Positions 40,207 to 48,341 of a DNA stretch of 64,000 nt are shown here, in pieces; the first letter of the stretch is position 1, and every line of letters begins with the position of its first letter. Source of the DNA: Campylobacter gastrosuis (GTDB lineage Bacteria; Campylobacterota; Campylobacteria; Campylobacterales; Campylobacteraceae); contig NZ_JANURM010000008.1 of NCBI RefSeq assembly GCF_030249845.1, positions 1 to 64,000 on the forward strand, given 5' to 3'. The notes beneath the pieces were generated by a model. It saw nothing but the letters and a program-made list of their open reading frames with translations, was not told where the DNA came from and did not search any database. A program made the translations under genes and the position numbers.

Positions 40207-41146
40207 TTACGACTACAAATTTTTCATTGCCGTTTGACTTAATGCCGACATATTTTTGCGGGAATTTTTCACGCAATTTTGCAAGTGCAATTTTAACCAA
40301 AACCCCGTCAAGTGGCTTTGTTTGAGCCTTGCCGTGTTGCTCTACTCGCTCAACGACACTAAGCAGATACTGATCCATCATCGCCTCTTGATTTTTTAAA
40401 AATTCAGCGATTTCAAGGCGAATTGAGAGATTAAATTTACCGCCAAGCCAGTTGTGAAGCAGATACGAAATAGCCTTGTATCGGTAGCCCTCTTTGCCAA
40501 TAAGCAAAGCAGCGTCAGCTCCATCAAGCTCAATTAAGACGCAATCATCTGAATATTTACTAACCTCAATCTTGCTAATCTCAAAGCAACTAGCCCCAAA
40601 AAGTGTCTCAAGCCCACGCTTAATCTCTGGCAGAATTTTATCAAAATCAATCGGCTCTTTTTGTGTCTTTTCACTCTCCACACTAGGCTTTTCATCATCA
40701 AAATTTTGATGAAAATTATCAATTATAGAGGTGTCAAGGATATTTTTGCTCTCGTGTTTTTTTGGCGTTTCATCAATCCTTTTGATGACATAATCTGGCT
40801 TTTGCTCCACACTCTCAACAAATGGGTCGTTTATTTGGGTTGGCTTCTTTTCAGCCTGTTGTTTTGGCTGATTTGGCTTTTTATTTTTTTGCTTCTTTTT
40901 AGGCTCTTGCTTTTGAGAATTTTGCCTTTGCTCAGCCCTATTTTCATCTTTTTCGTGGAATTTTTGCTGATTTTGAGCCTTTTGCTCTCTTTCTACTTCA
41001 ATAATCGCATTTTTCTTAAAAAAGCCCAAAAATCCGCTACTTGGATGCTGGATAATCTCTTTAACATCAAGCTCTGTAACAGAACAGCCAAGTTGCTCGG
41101 CTGCCTTTGAAAATGCCTCTTGTAAATTACTAGCTTCTACCCTCAT
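40187..41146 (-). CDS. khpB: Jag/KhpB-type RNA-binding protein
   Basis: 319 residues: a Jag_N domain (1-50, VEASNLQEAFSKAAEQLG), a lysine/glutamine-rich low-complexity linker (about 55-170), a KH-like domain (LIGKEGYRYKAISYLLHNW near 220) and a C-terminal R3H domain. Binds RNA and in other bacteria influences cell division and envelope synthesis. It sits between yidC (TAATG overlap) and mnmE, the usual place. The linker makes it longer than most. Confidence 0.88.
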   Translation of the reverse strand: MRVEASNLQEAFSKAAEQLGCSVTELDVKEIIQHPSSGFLGFFKKNAIIEVEREQKAQNQQKFHEKDENRAEQRQNSQKQEPKKKQKNKKPNQPKQQAEKKPTQINDPFVESVEQKPDYVIKRIDETPKKHESKNILDTSIIDNFHQNFDDEKPSVESEKTQKEPIDFDKILPEIKRGLETLFGASCFEISKIEVSKYSDDCVLIELDGADAALLIGKEGYRYKAISYLLHNWLGGKFNLSIRLEIAEFLKNQEAMMDQYLLSVVERVEQHGKAQTKPLDGVLVKIALAKLREKFPQKYVGIKSNGNEKFVVVNEFFKK

Positions 41147-42699
41147 TACGCCTTTACCTCCGCCTTTTTGTGCTTTTCAAATAGCCTATTTACAACGACT
41201 TGCTGGATAACCGAACAAAGGTTATTAACAAACCAGTAAAGCGTAAGACCAGCTGGAAATGTAAAGAAAAATAGCGTGAAAACCAGCGGTAAAAATTTCA
41301 TAATTTTCTCTTGCATAGGGTCGGTAAATGTCGTAGGCGTGAGCTTTTGCTGTAAAAACATAGTCGCACCCATAAGTATCGGTAAAACATAATATGGGTC
41401 AAGCACCGAAAGGTCGTGTATCCATAAAATCCAATCAGCGCCTTTTAGCTCAATGGCGTTTAATAAAACCCGATAAATCGCAAAAAACACTGGAATTTGC
41501 AGTAAAATCGGCAGACAGCCACCCATTGGATTTGCTCCGTGCTTCTTATAAAGCTCCATCATATGGACGTTTAGCTTTTGTGGGTCGCCCTTGTATTTAG
41601 CCTGAATTTCTTTCATTTTTGGGGCTAACTCTTTAAGCTTATTCATTGAAAGCATACCTTTATACGTGAGCGGAAATAAAAGCACACGTATAATTAATGT
41701 AAGCACGACTATCGCCCAGCCCCAGTTGCCAATGTGGCTATGAAGCCACGAGAGCGACCAAAACATCGGCTTAGCAATGAAGCTAAACCAGCCGTATTCA
41801 ACGACATCTGTTAGGCGTGTGTCAATTGATTTTAAAATTTCATAATCTTTTGGTCCGATGTAGCCATTTATCTTTAAATCTCCGCTGTGCTTTAAAAACA
41901 CAAGTGCATTTTCGTGCTCATCGGTGCTAATAACGGCGTTTTGCACTGCATCAAACGAGTAAAAAAGCGTGGTGTAGTAGCGATCTGATGCGGCTAAAAT
42001 GTTAATATTAGCAAACTGCTCGCCACCAGCTTTAACGTCGCCATCTTCTAAAATTTCAAGCTTTGCTTCGCTATCTCTTAACAAGGCTCCGTGAATCGTG
42101 TAAGCGTCAATCGCAACACTTGGTCTAAGTCCAGTTGTAACGTAATACTGGACATTTTTGCTAGTTTTTATCTCTAAATCATACTTGCCGTTTGGATAAA
42201 ATGTGAGATTCTTTGTGATTGTTAAATCTGTTAAATTTTGCGTTAAACTCACACTTGCCGTGCCGTTTTTTAAATCAATCTCGCTTATGTTTGCCACGTA
42301 AGGGACTTTAAACGCCTTCTCGTTTATTGCCGTGTCGGTAAAGCGAATTTCAAGTGGCATAAGAGAGCCACTAACAAGCTGTGTGCGTGAGCCGTCATCG
42401 TTTTTGTATTTTGCTTCATTTAGGTAAAATTTACTAATCCTACCAAGCTCATCAATATCAGCCTCAAATAGCGGTGTGTTGATTTTTGTTAAAATTTTAT
42501 CGCTCTTTGTGGTTGTTATGGCTTGATTTATATTTGTGTCGCTTGGTGCTGATTTTTGGGCGATTTGCTGGGTTTTAGCGGTTGCATTTTGCTCACTTAA
42601 AACCTGCTTTGGTATGAAAAAATAGTCATAAACAATAAAAAAAACAAACGATAAAAGCGTGGCTAAAAGCACACGTTTTTGAGTTGAAAGCTTATCCAT
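41146..42699 (-). CDS. yidC: Membrane protein insertase YidC
   Basis: Inserts and folds inner-membrane proteins alone or with Sec. 517 residues: N-terminal anchor (about 8-25), a large periplasmic P1 domain, then the conserved five-helix core (VVLTLIIRVLLFPLTYKGML near 330; MGGCLPILLQIPVFFAIYRVL near 390). Gram-negative type. It follows yidD by 8 bases. Confidence 0.97.
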   Translation of the reverse strand: MDKLSTQKRVLLATLLSFVFFIVYDYFFIPKQVLSEQNATAKTQQIAQKSAPSDTNINQAITTTKSDKILTKINTPLFEADIDELGRISKFYLNEAKYKNDDGSRTQLVSGSLMPLEIRFTDTAINEKAFKVPYVANISEIDLKNGTASVSLTQNLTDLTITKNLTFYPNGKYDLEIKTSKNVQYYVTTGLRPSVAIDAYTIHGALLRDSEAKLEILEDGDVKAGGEQFANINILAASDRYYTTLFYSFDAVQNAVISTDEHENALVFLKHSGDLKINGYIGPKDYEILKSIDTRLTDVVEYGWFSFIAKPMFWSLSWLHSHIGNWGWAIVVLTLIIRVLLFPLTYKGMLSMNKLKELAPKMKEIQAKYKGDPQKLNVHMMELYKKHGANPMGGCLPILLQIPVFFAIYRVLLNAIELKGADWILWIHDLSVLDPYYVLPILMGATMFLQQKLTPTTFTDPMQEKIMKFLPLVFTLFFFTFPAGLTLYWFVNNLCSVIQQVVVNRLFEKHKKAEVKA

Positions 42700-42707
42700 A
42701 AAAATCC

Positions 42708-43037
42708 TTATATCTTTTTAATAACGTAAAATTTATTGCCATTTTGCCTAACAAACCAAAATGAAATGGGCGAAATTTTTATCTTTTTAAAGGCAAAAAT
42801 TGTGCTAAAATTTTTACGAACGATAGGGTAGTCAATACCGCCTTTAAATAGCTGATTGCACCTTAAAATTCTAGCAAAAGTGGCTAAAAAAGCGGAGCAA
42901 AAGTCCGTGTTTTTAAAGAGCCAAACGGCATATTCTGAACAGGTCGGATAGTATCTGCAAGAGCGTGGGGTAAATTTTGAGATCAGTTTTTGATAAATTT
43001 TTATAAGCAAGAGTGCAAAACTTCTCACTTTAAACAT
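42708..43037 (-). CDS. yidD: Membrane protein insertion efficiency factor YidD
   Basis: Small peripheral inner-membrane protein that assists YidC. 109 residues with the family core KIYQKLISKFTPRSCRYYPTCSEYA (about 13-37) containing the cysteines, and ILRCNQLFKGGIDYP. The C-terminal tail after VRK is longer than usual. The ATG lies 11 bases inside the end of rnpA. Confidence 0.92.
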   Translation of the reverse strand: MFKVRSFALLLIKIYQKLISKFTPRSCRYYPTCSEYAVWLFKNTDFCSAFLATFARILRCNQLFKGGIDYPIVRKNFSTIFAFKKIKISPISFWFVRQNGNKFYVIKKI

Positions 43038-43360
43038 CCTATTTTTTTAAACGACCATCGTAATTTCTTTACAATATCAACAAACGACATCTTATCTAAA
43101 TCCTGCTTGGCTATCATAACATAAGTCCCACCGACAATCTCTGGCAAAACTATGACAAAAGCAGAACGCAAAAGCCTTTTGTAGCGGTTGCGAATAACTG
43201 CTTTACCTACCTTTTTACTAGCAACAACAGCTATTTTATTAACCTGTGAAGGTCTATAAAAAAGGACACAAGCATCATTATGCCACTTCTTTGCGTCCTT
43301 ATAAACCGAAGAAAATTCCTTTGAGTCGCTTAAAGACTCAAAGCCTTTTAAACTGCCAAT
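43025..43360 (-). CDS. rnpA: Ribonuclease P protein component, non-canonical start
   Basis: Protein cofactor of RNase P, which matures tRNA 5' ends. The frame between rpmH and yidD encodes [23 protein letters not shown], then the family motif [19 protein letters not shown], ending [10 protein letters not shown]. No ATG, GTG or TTG is in frame before this conserved core; the frame opens after a TAG inside rpmH. Candidates are ATT at 43358-43360, nine bases after AAAAGG (111 residues, normal length), or TTA at 43349-43351, where related proteins have their Met. Identity is certain; the start is not. Confidence 0.85.
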   Translation of the reverse strand: MGSLKGFESLSDSKEFSSVYKDAKKWHNDACVLFYRPSQVNKIAVVASKKVGKAVIRNRYKRLLRSAFVIVLPEIVGGTYVMIAKQDLDKMSFVDIVKKLRWSFKKIGCLK

Positions 43361-43482
43361 CTTTTTCTACCTTTTGCACGTCTAGCGTTTAAAACCTTAC
43401 GACCATTTTTGGTTTTCATACGGACACGAAAGCCGTGAGTGCGTTTTTTAGGGGTTTTATGAGGTTGGTATGTTCTTTTCAT
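43348..43482 (-). CDS. rpmH: 50S ribosomal protein L34
   Basis: 44 residues from the ATG at 43480-43482 (AAGGAT upstream): [20 protein letters not shown], rich in Arg/Lys, ending KGRKRLAV. Full-length L34. A longer frame upstream has no ribosome site. It is first in rpmH-rnpA-yidD-yidC-khpB-mnmE and overlaps the 5' end of rnpA. Confidence 0.98.
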   Translation of the reverse strand: MKRTYQPHKTPKKRTHGFRVRMKTKNGRKVLNARRAKGRKRLAV

Positions 43483-43516
43483 ATCTATCCTTAAATTAAA
43501 TGTTAATAAAAGCGAG

Positions 43517-43525
43517 ATTTTAGCA
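43517..43525 (-). promoter_or_regulatory. Extended -10 promoter of the rpmH operon
   Basis: TGCTAAAAT on the minus strand (43517-43525), 34 bases before the rpmH ATG. Confidence 0.65.
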
Positions 43526-43595
43526 AAGCAATACTTAAAAACCTTTGAATAATAAACACTATTTAAATTAAGCATTTTTTAAATACAATACAAAA

Positions 43596-44237
43596 ATGAA
43601 TCGTGAAATTTTAAAAAATTTGTATCTTTTAAGAGCAATGGGCTATAAATTTATAGATGAAAGCACGATTAGCTCATCTAAAAATTTAACGCCAAAAAGC
43701 ATTGATGAGCTAAATTATGAGATTAAAAATTGCAATCTTTGCGCCTTAAAAAACAGCTCAAAGCACTCAATTTGTGGCTTTGGCGACACAAAAAGCAAGA
43801 TAATGTTTATCGCTTTTGAGCCGACTTCAAGCGATGATAACTCTGGCGAGTTTTTAAGCGGAGTTTTAGGCTCAAAGCTGTGTGAGATGAGTAAAATTTC
43901 GCTAAATTTAAATCGTGGCGAGTTTTATTTTAGCTCAATTTTAAGGTGCAAAAGTTCGCAAAATTTTAGCCAAAATGAGGCGATTTTAAGGTGCAAACCT
44001 TACATTTTTGAGGAGATAAAAATCATAAATGCAAGCGTAATTGTCGCACTTGGCGAAGAAGTTTTTATAAATTTAGGCGGTCAGATTAACGGCTCTTTTG
44101 AGAGTGTTAGAGGTAGTTTTTTTAAGTTTAAAAATGCCACTTTAATGCCTACTTTTTCGCTTTTAAGCGTCGTTAAAAATCCAAGTTTAGAGGCTAAATT
44201 TTTAGCAGATTTAGAGAAATTAAAAGGATTAATATGA
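43596..44237 (+). CDS. Uracil-DNA glycosylase family 4-like protein, altered active site
   Basis: 213 residues. Four cysteines (C46, C49, C118, C133) are spaced as the [4Fe-4S] ligands of family 4 UDGs (NCNLC; ILRC ... ILRC). However, the catalytic loop that normally reads GEAPG is AFEPTSS (about 73), and the HPA/S motif near the end is PTFSLL. Base excision activity is therefore doubtful. Divergent from rpmH. No Shine-Dalgarno sequence is visible, and a TACAAT at 43584-43589 would place transcription start at or near the ATG. Confidence 0.7.
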   Translation: MNREILKNLYLLRAMGYKFIDESTISSSKNLTPKSIDELNYEIKNCNLCALKNSSKHSICGFGDTKSKIMFIAFEPTSSDDNSGEFLSGVLGSKLCEMSKISLNLNRGEFYFSSILRCKSSQNFSQNEAILRCKPYIFEEIKIINASVIVALGEEVFINLGGQINGSFESVRGSFFKFKNATLMPTFSLLSVVKNPSLEAKFLADLEKLKGLI

Positions 44238-45412
44238 GAAAAATTTTACTTATTTTGCTGATTTTTTCAGCCATTTTTGCAAAAGACCAGCAACCCTCAC
44301 AAATCCCACCAGCACAGATGTTTTATATTGATTTAGAGCCGGAATTTTGCAATGAAGCCTGTCTAAATACTCTTTTAAAAGATGGGCTTTTAATTAGCTT
44401 TTTAGCACGTTTTAACTCCCAAAAAATCGCCGATAAAACGCTTTTGGCGACATATAATAACCTAAATCAAAGTATCCTAATCGCCGTAAAAAACGGGGAT
44501 AAAATCGCCGTGATTTTGCCATCAAAAATCATAAAATCATACTCGCATATCGTTGCAAAATCACTTATGGCTTACGCTTTAAGGAGCGATTCAAAAATCG
44601 GATTAAAATTTATAAACAGCGATGATGAGAGTGGCTTTAACCTACAAAAAGCCCTAGATAACGCACGAAATGCTGGAATTTCAAACTTTATTGCCGTGCT
44701 TACGACAAACGGAGCAAACACAATCTCGCCACTTTTAAAAGATGACGAAACGCTTTACTTGCCAACGATTAGCAATGCAAATTTTACAAATCAAAACATA
44801 GTTTTTGGCGGAGTTGATTATGGCTTACAGATTGAAAAGCTAATCGCTTATACAAATGGCAAAATCACTGCATTTAGCGATGGTAGTGTGGTTGGACGCA
44901 CCTTAAATGATATGGTCAAAACGCTATCTGGGGGCGAAATTTTTGAGATTGAAATGTCAGTAAAAGATGTAAATTTAAAGAGCTATTTTACAAAATTTTC
45001 AAGGCTAAATAGTTCAAGTATTTTTTTAAACCTGCCTTTAATTAAGGCAACTTTAATCGCAACACAGCTTAAAACCTTTGAAATCACGCCATTTGCCCTG
45101 CTTAGCACACAGATAAACTACGACCCAAAATTCATCTCGCTTGTTAAGCAAAAAGATAGGCAAAATTTATACCTTGCAAACTCAATAAACAGCGATGACA
45201 GCGAGATTTTTGCTAAAAGTGCCTTACTTGATTTAGATATGAGATTTAACCACGTTAGCTACTCGTGTGCGGTTGGGTTTGACTACCTTCAAAGTCTAAT
45301 AGATACAAATAAAGAGAGAATTTTTAACAAAAATATAACAAACAACCAAATCACATATCAAACTGAAATTTTAAAAACAGACAAATACGGCTTTGTAAAA
45401 GTGAGCGAATAA
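44234..45412 (+). CDS. Periplasmic protein, type I binding-protein-like
   Basis: 392 residues with a signal peptide (MRKILLILLIFSAIFA). The body resembles a type I periplasmic-binding fold with two lobes (KIAVILPSKII near 93; GLKFINSDDESGFNLQKALDNA; ISNFIAVLTTNG; repeated alternating strands), like LpoA/LppC-type proteins and amino acid-binding proteins, but no ligand motif is clear. It overlaps the previous gene by four bases (ATGA). An ABC transporter is not adjacent. Confidence 0.55.
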   Translation: MRKILLILLIFSAIFAKDQQPSQIPPAQMFYIDLEPEFCNEACLNTLLKDGLLISFLARFNSQKIADKTLLATYNNLNQSILIAVKNGDKIAVILPSKIIKSYSHIVAKSLMAYALRSDSKIGLKFINSDDESGFNLQKALDNARNAGISNFIAVLTTNGANTISPLLKDDETLYLPTISNANFTNQNIVFGGVDYGLQIEKLIAYTNGKITAFSDGSVVGRTLNDMVKTLSGGEIFEIEMSVKDVNLKSYFTKFSRLNSSSIFLNLPLIKATLIATQLKTFEITPFALLSTQINYDPKFISLVKQKDRQNLYLANSINSDDSEIFAKSALLDLDMRFNHVSYSCAVGFDYLQSLIDTNKERIFNKNITNNQITYQTEILKTDKYGFVKVSE

Positions 45413-45428
45413 TGGGGCTTTTGCCCCA
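45413..45428. terminator. Shared hairpin between convergent genes
   Basis: TGGGGC / GCCCCA with a TTTT loop, directly after the stop at 45412 and followed by AAATTT. It is also the first structure beyond the frame-corrected end of the SMR gene at 45433. Confidence 0.7.
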
Positions 45429-45432
45429 AAAT

Positions 45433-45737
45433 TTAGGATATTACTTTAAGTGCGATACTACAAATTATGATAAGCGATATAAAAAATAGCTTTTTAAAAT
45501 CGCTAAAAATAAAATACTAACAATCACACCGCCACTAGCCCCAATGCCAGTCCAAATCGCATACGCAACGCCCATAGAAATCTCATCCATAGCAAAGCCA
45601 AGAAGCGAAAAGCTTAAAATGAAAAACATAGCGATGAAAAGTAGGAATTTTTTCTTACCAGTGATGATAAATTTTTTCATCATTATCACGCCTAAAATTT
45701 CTAAACACCCAGCGAACAACAGCGCGACCCAGCTCAT
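45433..45737 (-). pseudogene. SMR-family efflux subunit with 3' frameshift
   Basis: The uninterrupted frame (45465-45737) encodes 90 residues: three membrane helices of a small multidrug resistance protein with the key Glu (about 13) and AYAIWTGIGASGGVIVSILF near the end of helix 3. Helix 4 is then replaced by LAILKSYFLYRLS. Shifting by one base at the A5 run (45505-45509) restores FFSDFKKLFFISLIIICSIA plus LKVIS, a normal fourth helix, ending at 45433 just before the terminator. It may be a mutation, a slippage site or an assembly error. Partner of the gene at 45734. Confidence 0.75.
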
Positions 45738-46150
45738 TTTTGCACCCCAATAAATTCATTTATGTCAGCTTCTATCTCATCTATGCCAAGTTCTTTTGAA
45801 ATTTTTGACGTAGCTTTATCATCGTTTTCTTTACTTGAAAATTTTAAGCCAATTACTGCTAGGATTAAAACCGCAATGAGTGAAACTTTTATCGCCAAAA
45901 ACGGCTCATTAAAAAACAGCATTTCAGAAAGCACTACGCCACCAGCGCCAAGCCCCACAAAAACGGCGTAAGCCACGCTCACTTCTATGTGCTTACAGGC
46001 TATTAGCATAGATGAAAATGAAAAGATAACCCCAAGTATCGTAAGCCCGTAAAGTAGCGGTGTATCGGCGTGTTTTAGCCCAGAAACCCAAAAAATTTCA
46101 ACCACTGCACCAGCAATTATCAAAATCCAAGAGAAATTTGCCCTGCTCAT
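45734..46150 (-). CDS. SMR-family efflux subunit, larger partner
   Basis: 138 residues: four membrane helices of the small multidrug resistance family with Glu at about 18 (AGAVVEIFWVSGLK) and VAYAVFVGLGAGGVVLSEMLFF, then a charged cytoplasmic tail of about 30 residues. It overlaps the next SMR gene by 4 bases. Paired SMR genes make antiparallel heterodimers that export toxic cations or guanidinium-type compounds by proton antiport. Confidence 0.88.
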   Translation of the reverse strand: MSRANFSWILIIAGAVVEIFWVSGLKHADTPLLYGLTILGVIFSFSSMLIACKHIEVSVAYAVFVGLGAGGVVLSEMLFFNEPFLAIKVSLIAVLILAVIGLKFSSKENDDKATSKISKELGIDEIEADINEFIGVQK

Positions 46151-46209
46151 TTTGCCCCTTTGTTTAAAAAATGGGGCATTTTAGCCACTTGTTTTAAATA
46201 AAAAATCAA

Positions 46210-46590
46210 TTAAAAATTGCTATTTTGTCTAAAAAATTCTACCAATTCACCGCTTAATTTAGCGACTTTTGCCCTGCAAAGATATGCGATAACAAAATCA
46301 GCACTAAAAAGTAGCTCGTCCTTTTCGTTAAAAATCTGCTGTTTTAGCACGACGCTTGCGTGTTTTATGGCTAAAACTTCGCTTTTTACTAAAACTAAAT
46401 CGCCAAGTTTTGCCGGTTTTAAAAATTTAGCATTGACGCTTGAAACGACAAAATTGCCATCATCGCTAAATGGCTTTAAGGGCGAGTTAAAAAACAGCTC
46501 ACTTCTAGCGCGTTCGCAAAATTTCAGGTAGTTTGCGTGATAAACGATACCGCCGACATCGGTGTCTTCGTAATAAACTCTAATTTTCAT
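46210..46590 (-). CDS. YbgC-family acyl-CoA thioesterase
   Basis: 126 residues from the ATG at 46588-46590 (AGGAGC upstream). Hot-dog fold with the catalytic signature YYEDTDVGGIVYHANYLKF (Asp about 10 and 12). Usually acts on short-chain or hydroxybenzoyl CoA thioesters. Here it is not next to tol-pal; it overlaps the ThrE-type gene by 4 bases. Confidence 0.88.
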   Translation of the reverse strand: MKIRVYYEDTDVGGIVYHANYLKFCERARSELFFNSPLKPFSDDGNFVVSSVNAKFLKPAKLGDLVLVKSEVLAIKHASVVLKQQIFNEKDELLFSADFVIAYLCRAKVAKLSGELVEFFRQNSNF

Positions 46591-47102
46591 TTTTGCTCCT
46601 TTCTCGTGCTTCGTGCGCCACGAGTACACATTAACGACTCTTCGTAAAATAAAAGCAAGGTAACTGAAACGCCAACGCCAAGTGCTATCATCACCGAAGC
46701 AGTCGTTAGGGCGTTATCAAAAAATGCGATTAAATACTCGCTTTTTAGGGCAGTGTCTTCGTTTTTAATAAACATAAAAAGTGCCAAAACGCTTTTGTAG
46801 GCATAAATTCCCGGTATCATAGGCAAAAGTGCTGGAAATGCGATAATCTCGGCTGGGACTTTTAGTCGTCTTGCAAAAAACATACCGAAAATTCCAGCCA
46901 TAAACGACACGATAAGCGAGGCCGCTGAAATGTCTAAAAGTCCGCTTTGGATTAAAAAATACCTGCTTGCGTGAGCGATAGCGGCGATTATGGCTGAGTA
47001 GATGAGCGTCTTTTTTGGTGGGGAGCTGACATAGGCAAAGCCAAATCCAGCAATGGCTGCAAAGAGTGCGTCAAAAAGGGCGTTTAAGATAAGTTCAGAC
47101 AT
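46587..47102 (-). CDS. ThrE-family exporter, C-terminal half subunit
   Basis: 171 residues with about five membrane helices (AAIAGFGFAYVSSPPKKTLIY..., FPALLPMIPGIYAYKSVLALF). It matches the DUF3815 half of the threonine/serine exporter ThrE. In many bacteria, as here, the exporter is split into two genes. It overlaps its partner by 8 bases. Confidence 0.83.
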   Translation of the reverse strand: MSELILNALFDALFAAIAGFGFAYVSSPPKKTLIYSAIIAAIAHASRYFLIQSGLLDISAASLIVSFMAGIFGMFFARRLKVPAEIIAFPALLPMIPGIYAYKSVLALFMFIKNEDTALKSEYLIAFFDNALTTASVMIALGVGVSVTLLLFYEESLMCTRGARSTRKEQK

Positions 47103-47871
47103 TTAAAATCCCAAAATTTGAGATAAAAATCGTCATATAAACGCCAATTGCAATGCAAATCATCAAAATTCCCGTGCTAATGCCGTTGCTAATGCCAACA
47201 AGAATATTTTCGTTTAAAATATCAAAAATGGAATTTATAAGCTTAACGCCCGGTATCAGATACAAAACGCTTGAACCAATCGTAATATCAGCGGTGGCTG
47301 AAAGCCCAAAATGCACGCCAAGATAGGCTAAAAATGATGAAATAAAGGCGATGATGATGTATTGCACCTTTAAATTTATGCCCTTTTTGCTCATAAAAAT
47401 TTTAAGATAAAATCCAACAAGCGTGGCAAAAAACACGGCAAAAACTCCTCCCAAATCTCCGCCAAAAAGCCTGCAAAATGCGGCGTTTGCGATACTTACA
47501 AGCACTAGCATTTTTAACTCATTGTTTTGTGAAATTTTCATAATATCATCAAAATACGCCCTAGCCTGTGCCAAACTAACGTGCTCATCAAAAATCTGCC
47601 AACTTAAAGCGCTTAAATCTGAAATCAGGCGAAAACTTACGAATTTATGCGAAACGTTTTTAACGTAGGTGCGAAAATTTGAGCTGTCGTCTAAATCAGT
47701 AACGCTAATGCTAAAATGCTTGGTAAATGCTGTCATACTCACGCCATACCCGTAAGCAAGGGCAATACGCCCCACGCAGCGATTTACACGAGCTGTGTAA
47801 GTGCCAACGCTTAGCATATTTGCGGCGTATTCGGTTAAAAATAGCGAAATTTCATCAATTTTTGGCTTCAT
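47095..47871 (-). CDS. ThrE-family exporter, N-terminal half subunit
   Basis: 258 residues: a soluble N-terminal region (about 1-115, DUF1212 type, TARVNRCVGRIALAYGYG) and five or so membrane helices with YLIPGVKLINSIFDILNEN near 206. Together with the product of 46587-47102 it forms a ThrE-like amino acid exporter. It overlaps the DUF4149 gene by 17 bases. Confidence 0.83.
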   Translation of the reverse strand: MKPKIDEISLFLTEYAANMLSVGTYTARVNRCVGRIALAYGYGVSMTAFTKHFSISVTDLDDSSNFRTYVKNVSHKFVSFRLISDLSALSWQIFDEHVSLAQARAYFDDIMKISQNNELKMLVLVSIANAAFCRLFGGDLGGVFAVFFATLVGFYLKIFMSKKGINLKVQYIIIAFISSFLAYLGVHFGLSATADITIGSSVLYLIPGVKLINSIFDILNENILVGISNGISTGILMICIAIGVYMTIFISNFGILNV

Positions 47872-48340
47872 TTTTGCTAATTACCTGCATAAAAAATAGC
47901 AAAATTTGAGCTATCATCATTAGCTTCATCACATATTCACTAGCCTTGTGAATGGCGTTAAAATCGGCATTTGTTATCGTAAAAGCCTCGCCTTTTTGCT
48001 GTGCTGTAATGATAAAATCTGTAAAGTAAAATACAAAAACCAAGGCTAAGGCTAAATTTATAAAAGCGAGCGCAAGGCGTGAAATTTTAATGTTAAACCG
48101 CTCATTTTTACGTGCATTTAAAAGCTCAAAAAGCATAAAAAATGCGCTTAAAATTATCAAAAAGTAATTGTATTTGATAAAAATTTGCGTCATTATCACG
48201 CCACTTTGAAAGTGTGTAAGAACGCCTTCAAGCCCAAATCTCTGCGGATAAAAAATCGCAGGTGCAACAAAAACACCAAGCGAAAGCTCAATCCCAACCA
48301 GTACAGCTAATAAAAATAGGTAAATATTTTTTAAAGACAT
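47855..48340 (-). CDS. DUF4149-like membrane protein
   Basis: 161 residues from the ATG at 48338-48340, with AAAGGAT upstream; earlier codons lie inside prmC. Four membrane helices: an N-terminal one with LAVLVGIELSLGVFVAPAIF, two central and one C-terminal. This resembles the uncharacterised DUF4149 family. The reaction or substrate is unknown. It is one base away from the prmC stop. Confidence 0.65.
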   Translation of the reverse strand: MSLKNIYLFLLAVLVGIELSLGVFVAPAIFYPQRFGLEGVLTHFQSGVIMTQIFIKYNYFLIILSAFFMLFELLNARKNERFNIKISRLALAFINLALALVFVFYFTDFIITAQQKGEAFTITNADFNAIHKASEYVMKLMMIAQILLFFMQVISKNEAKN

Positions 48341-48341
48341 T

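Noticed and set aside
43025..43600. Replication origin next to rpmH-rnpA
   Set aside because: That gene pair marks oriC in many bacteria, but no dnaA, dnaN or cluster of DnaA boxes is present, and in Campylobacter this cluster is usually apart from oriC.
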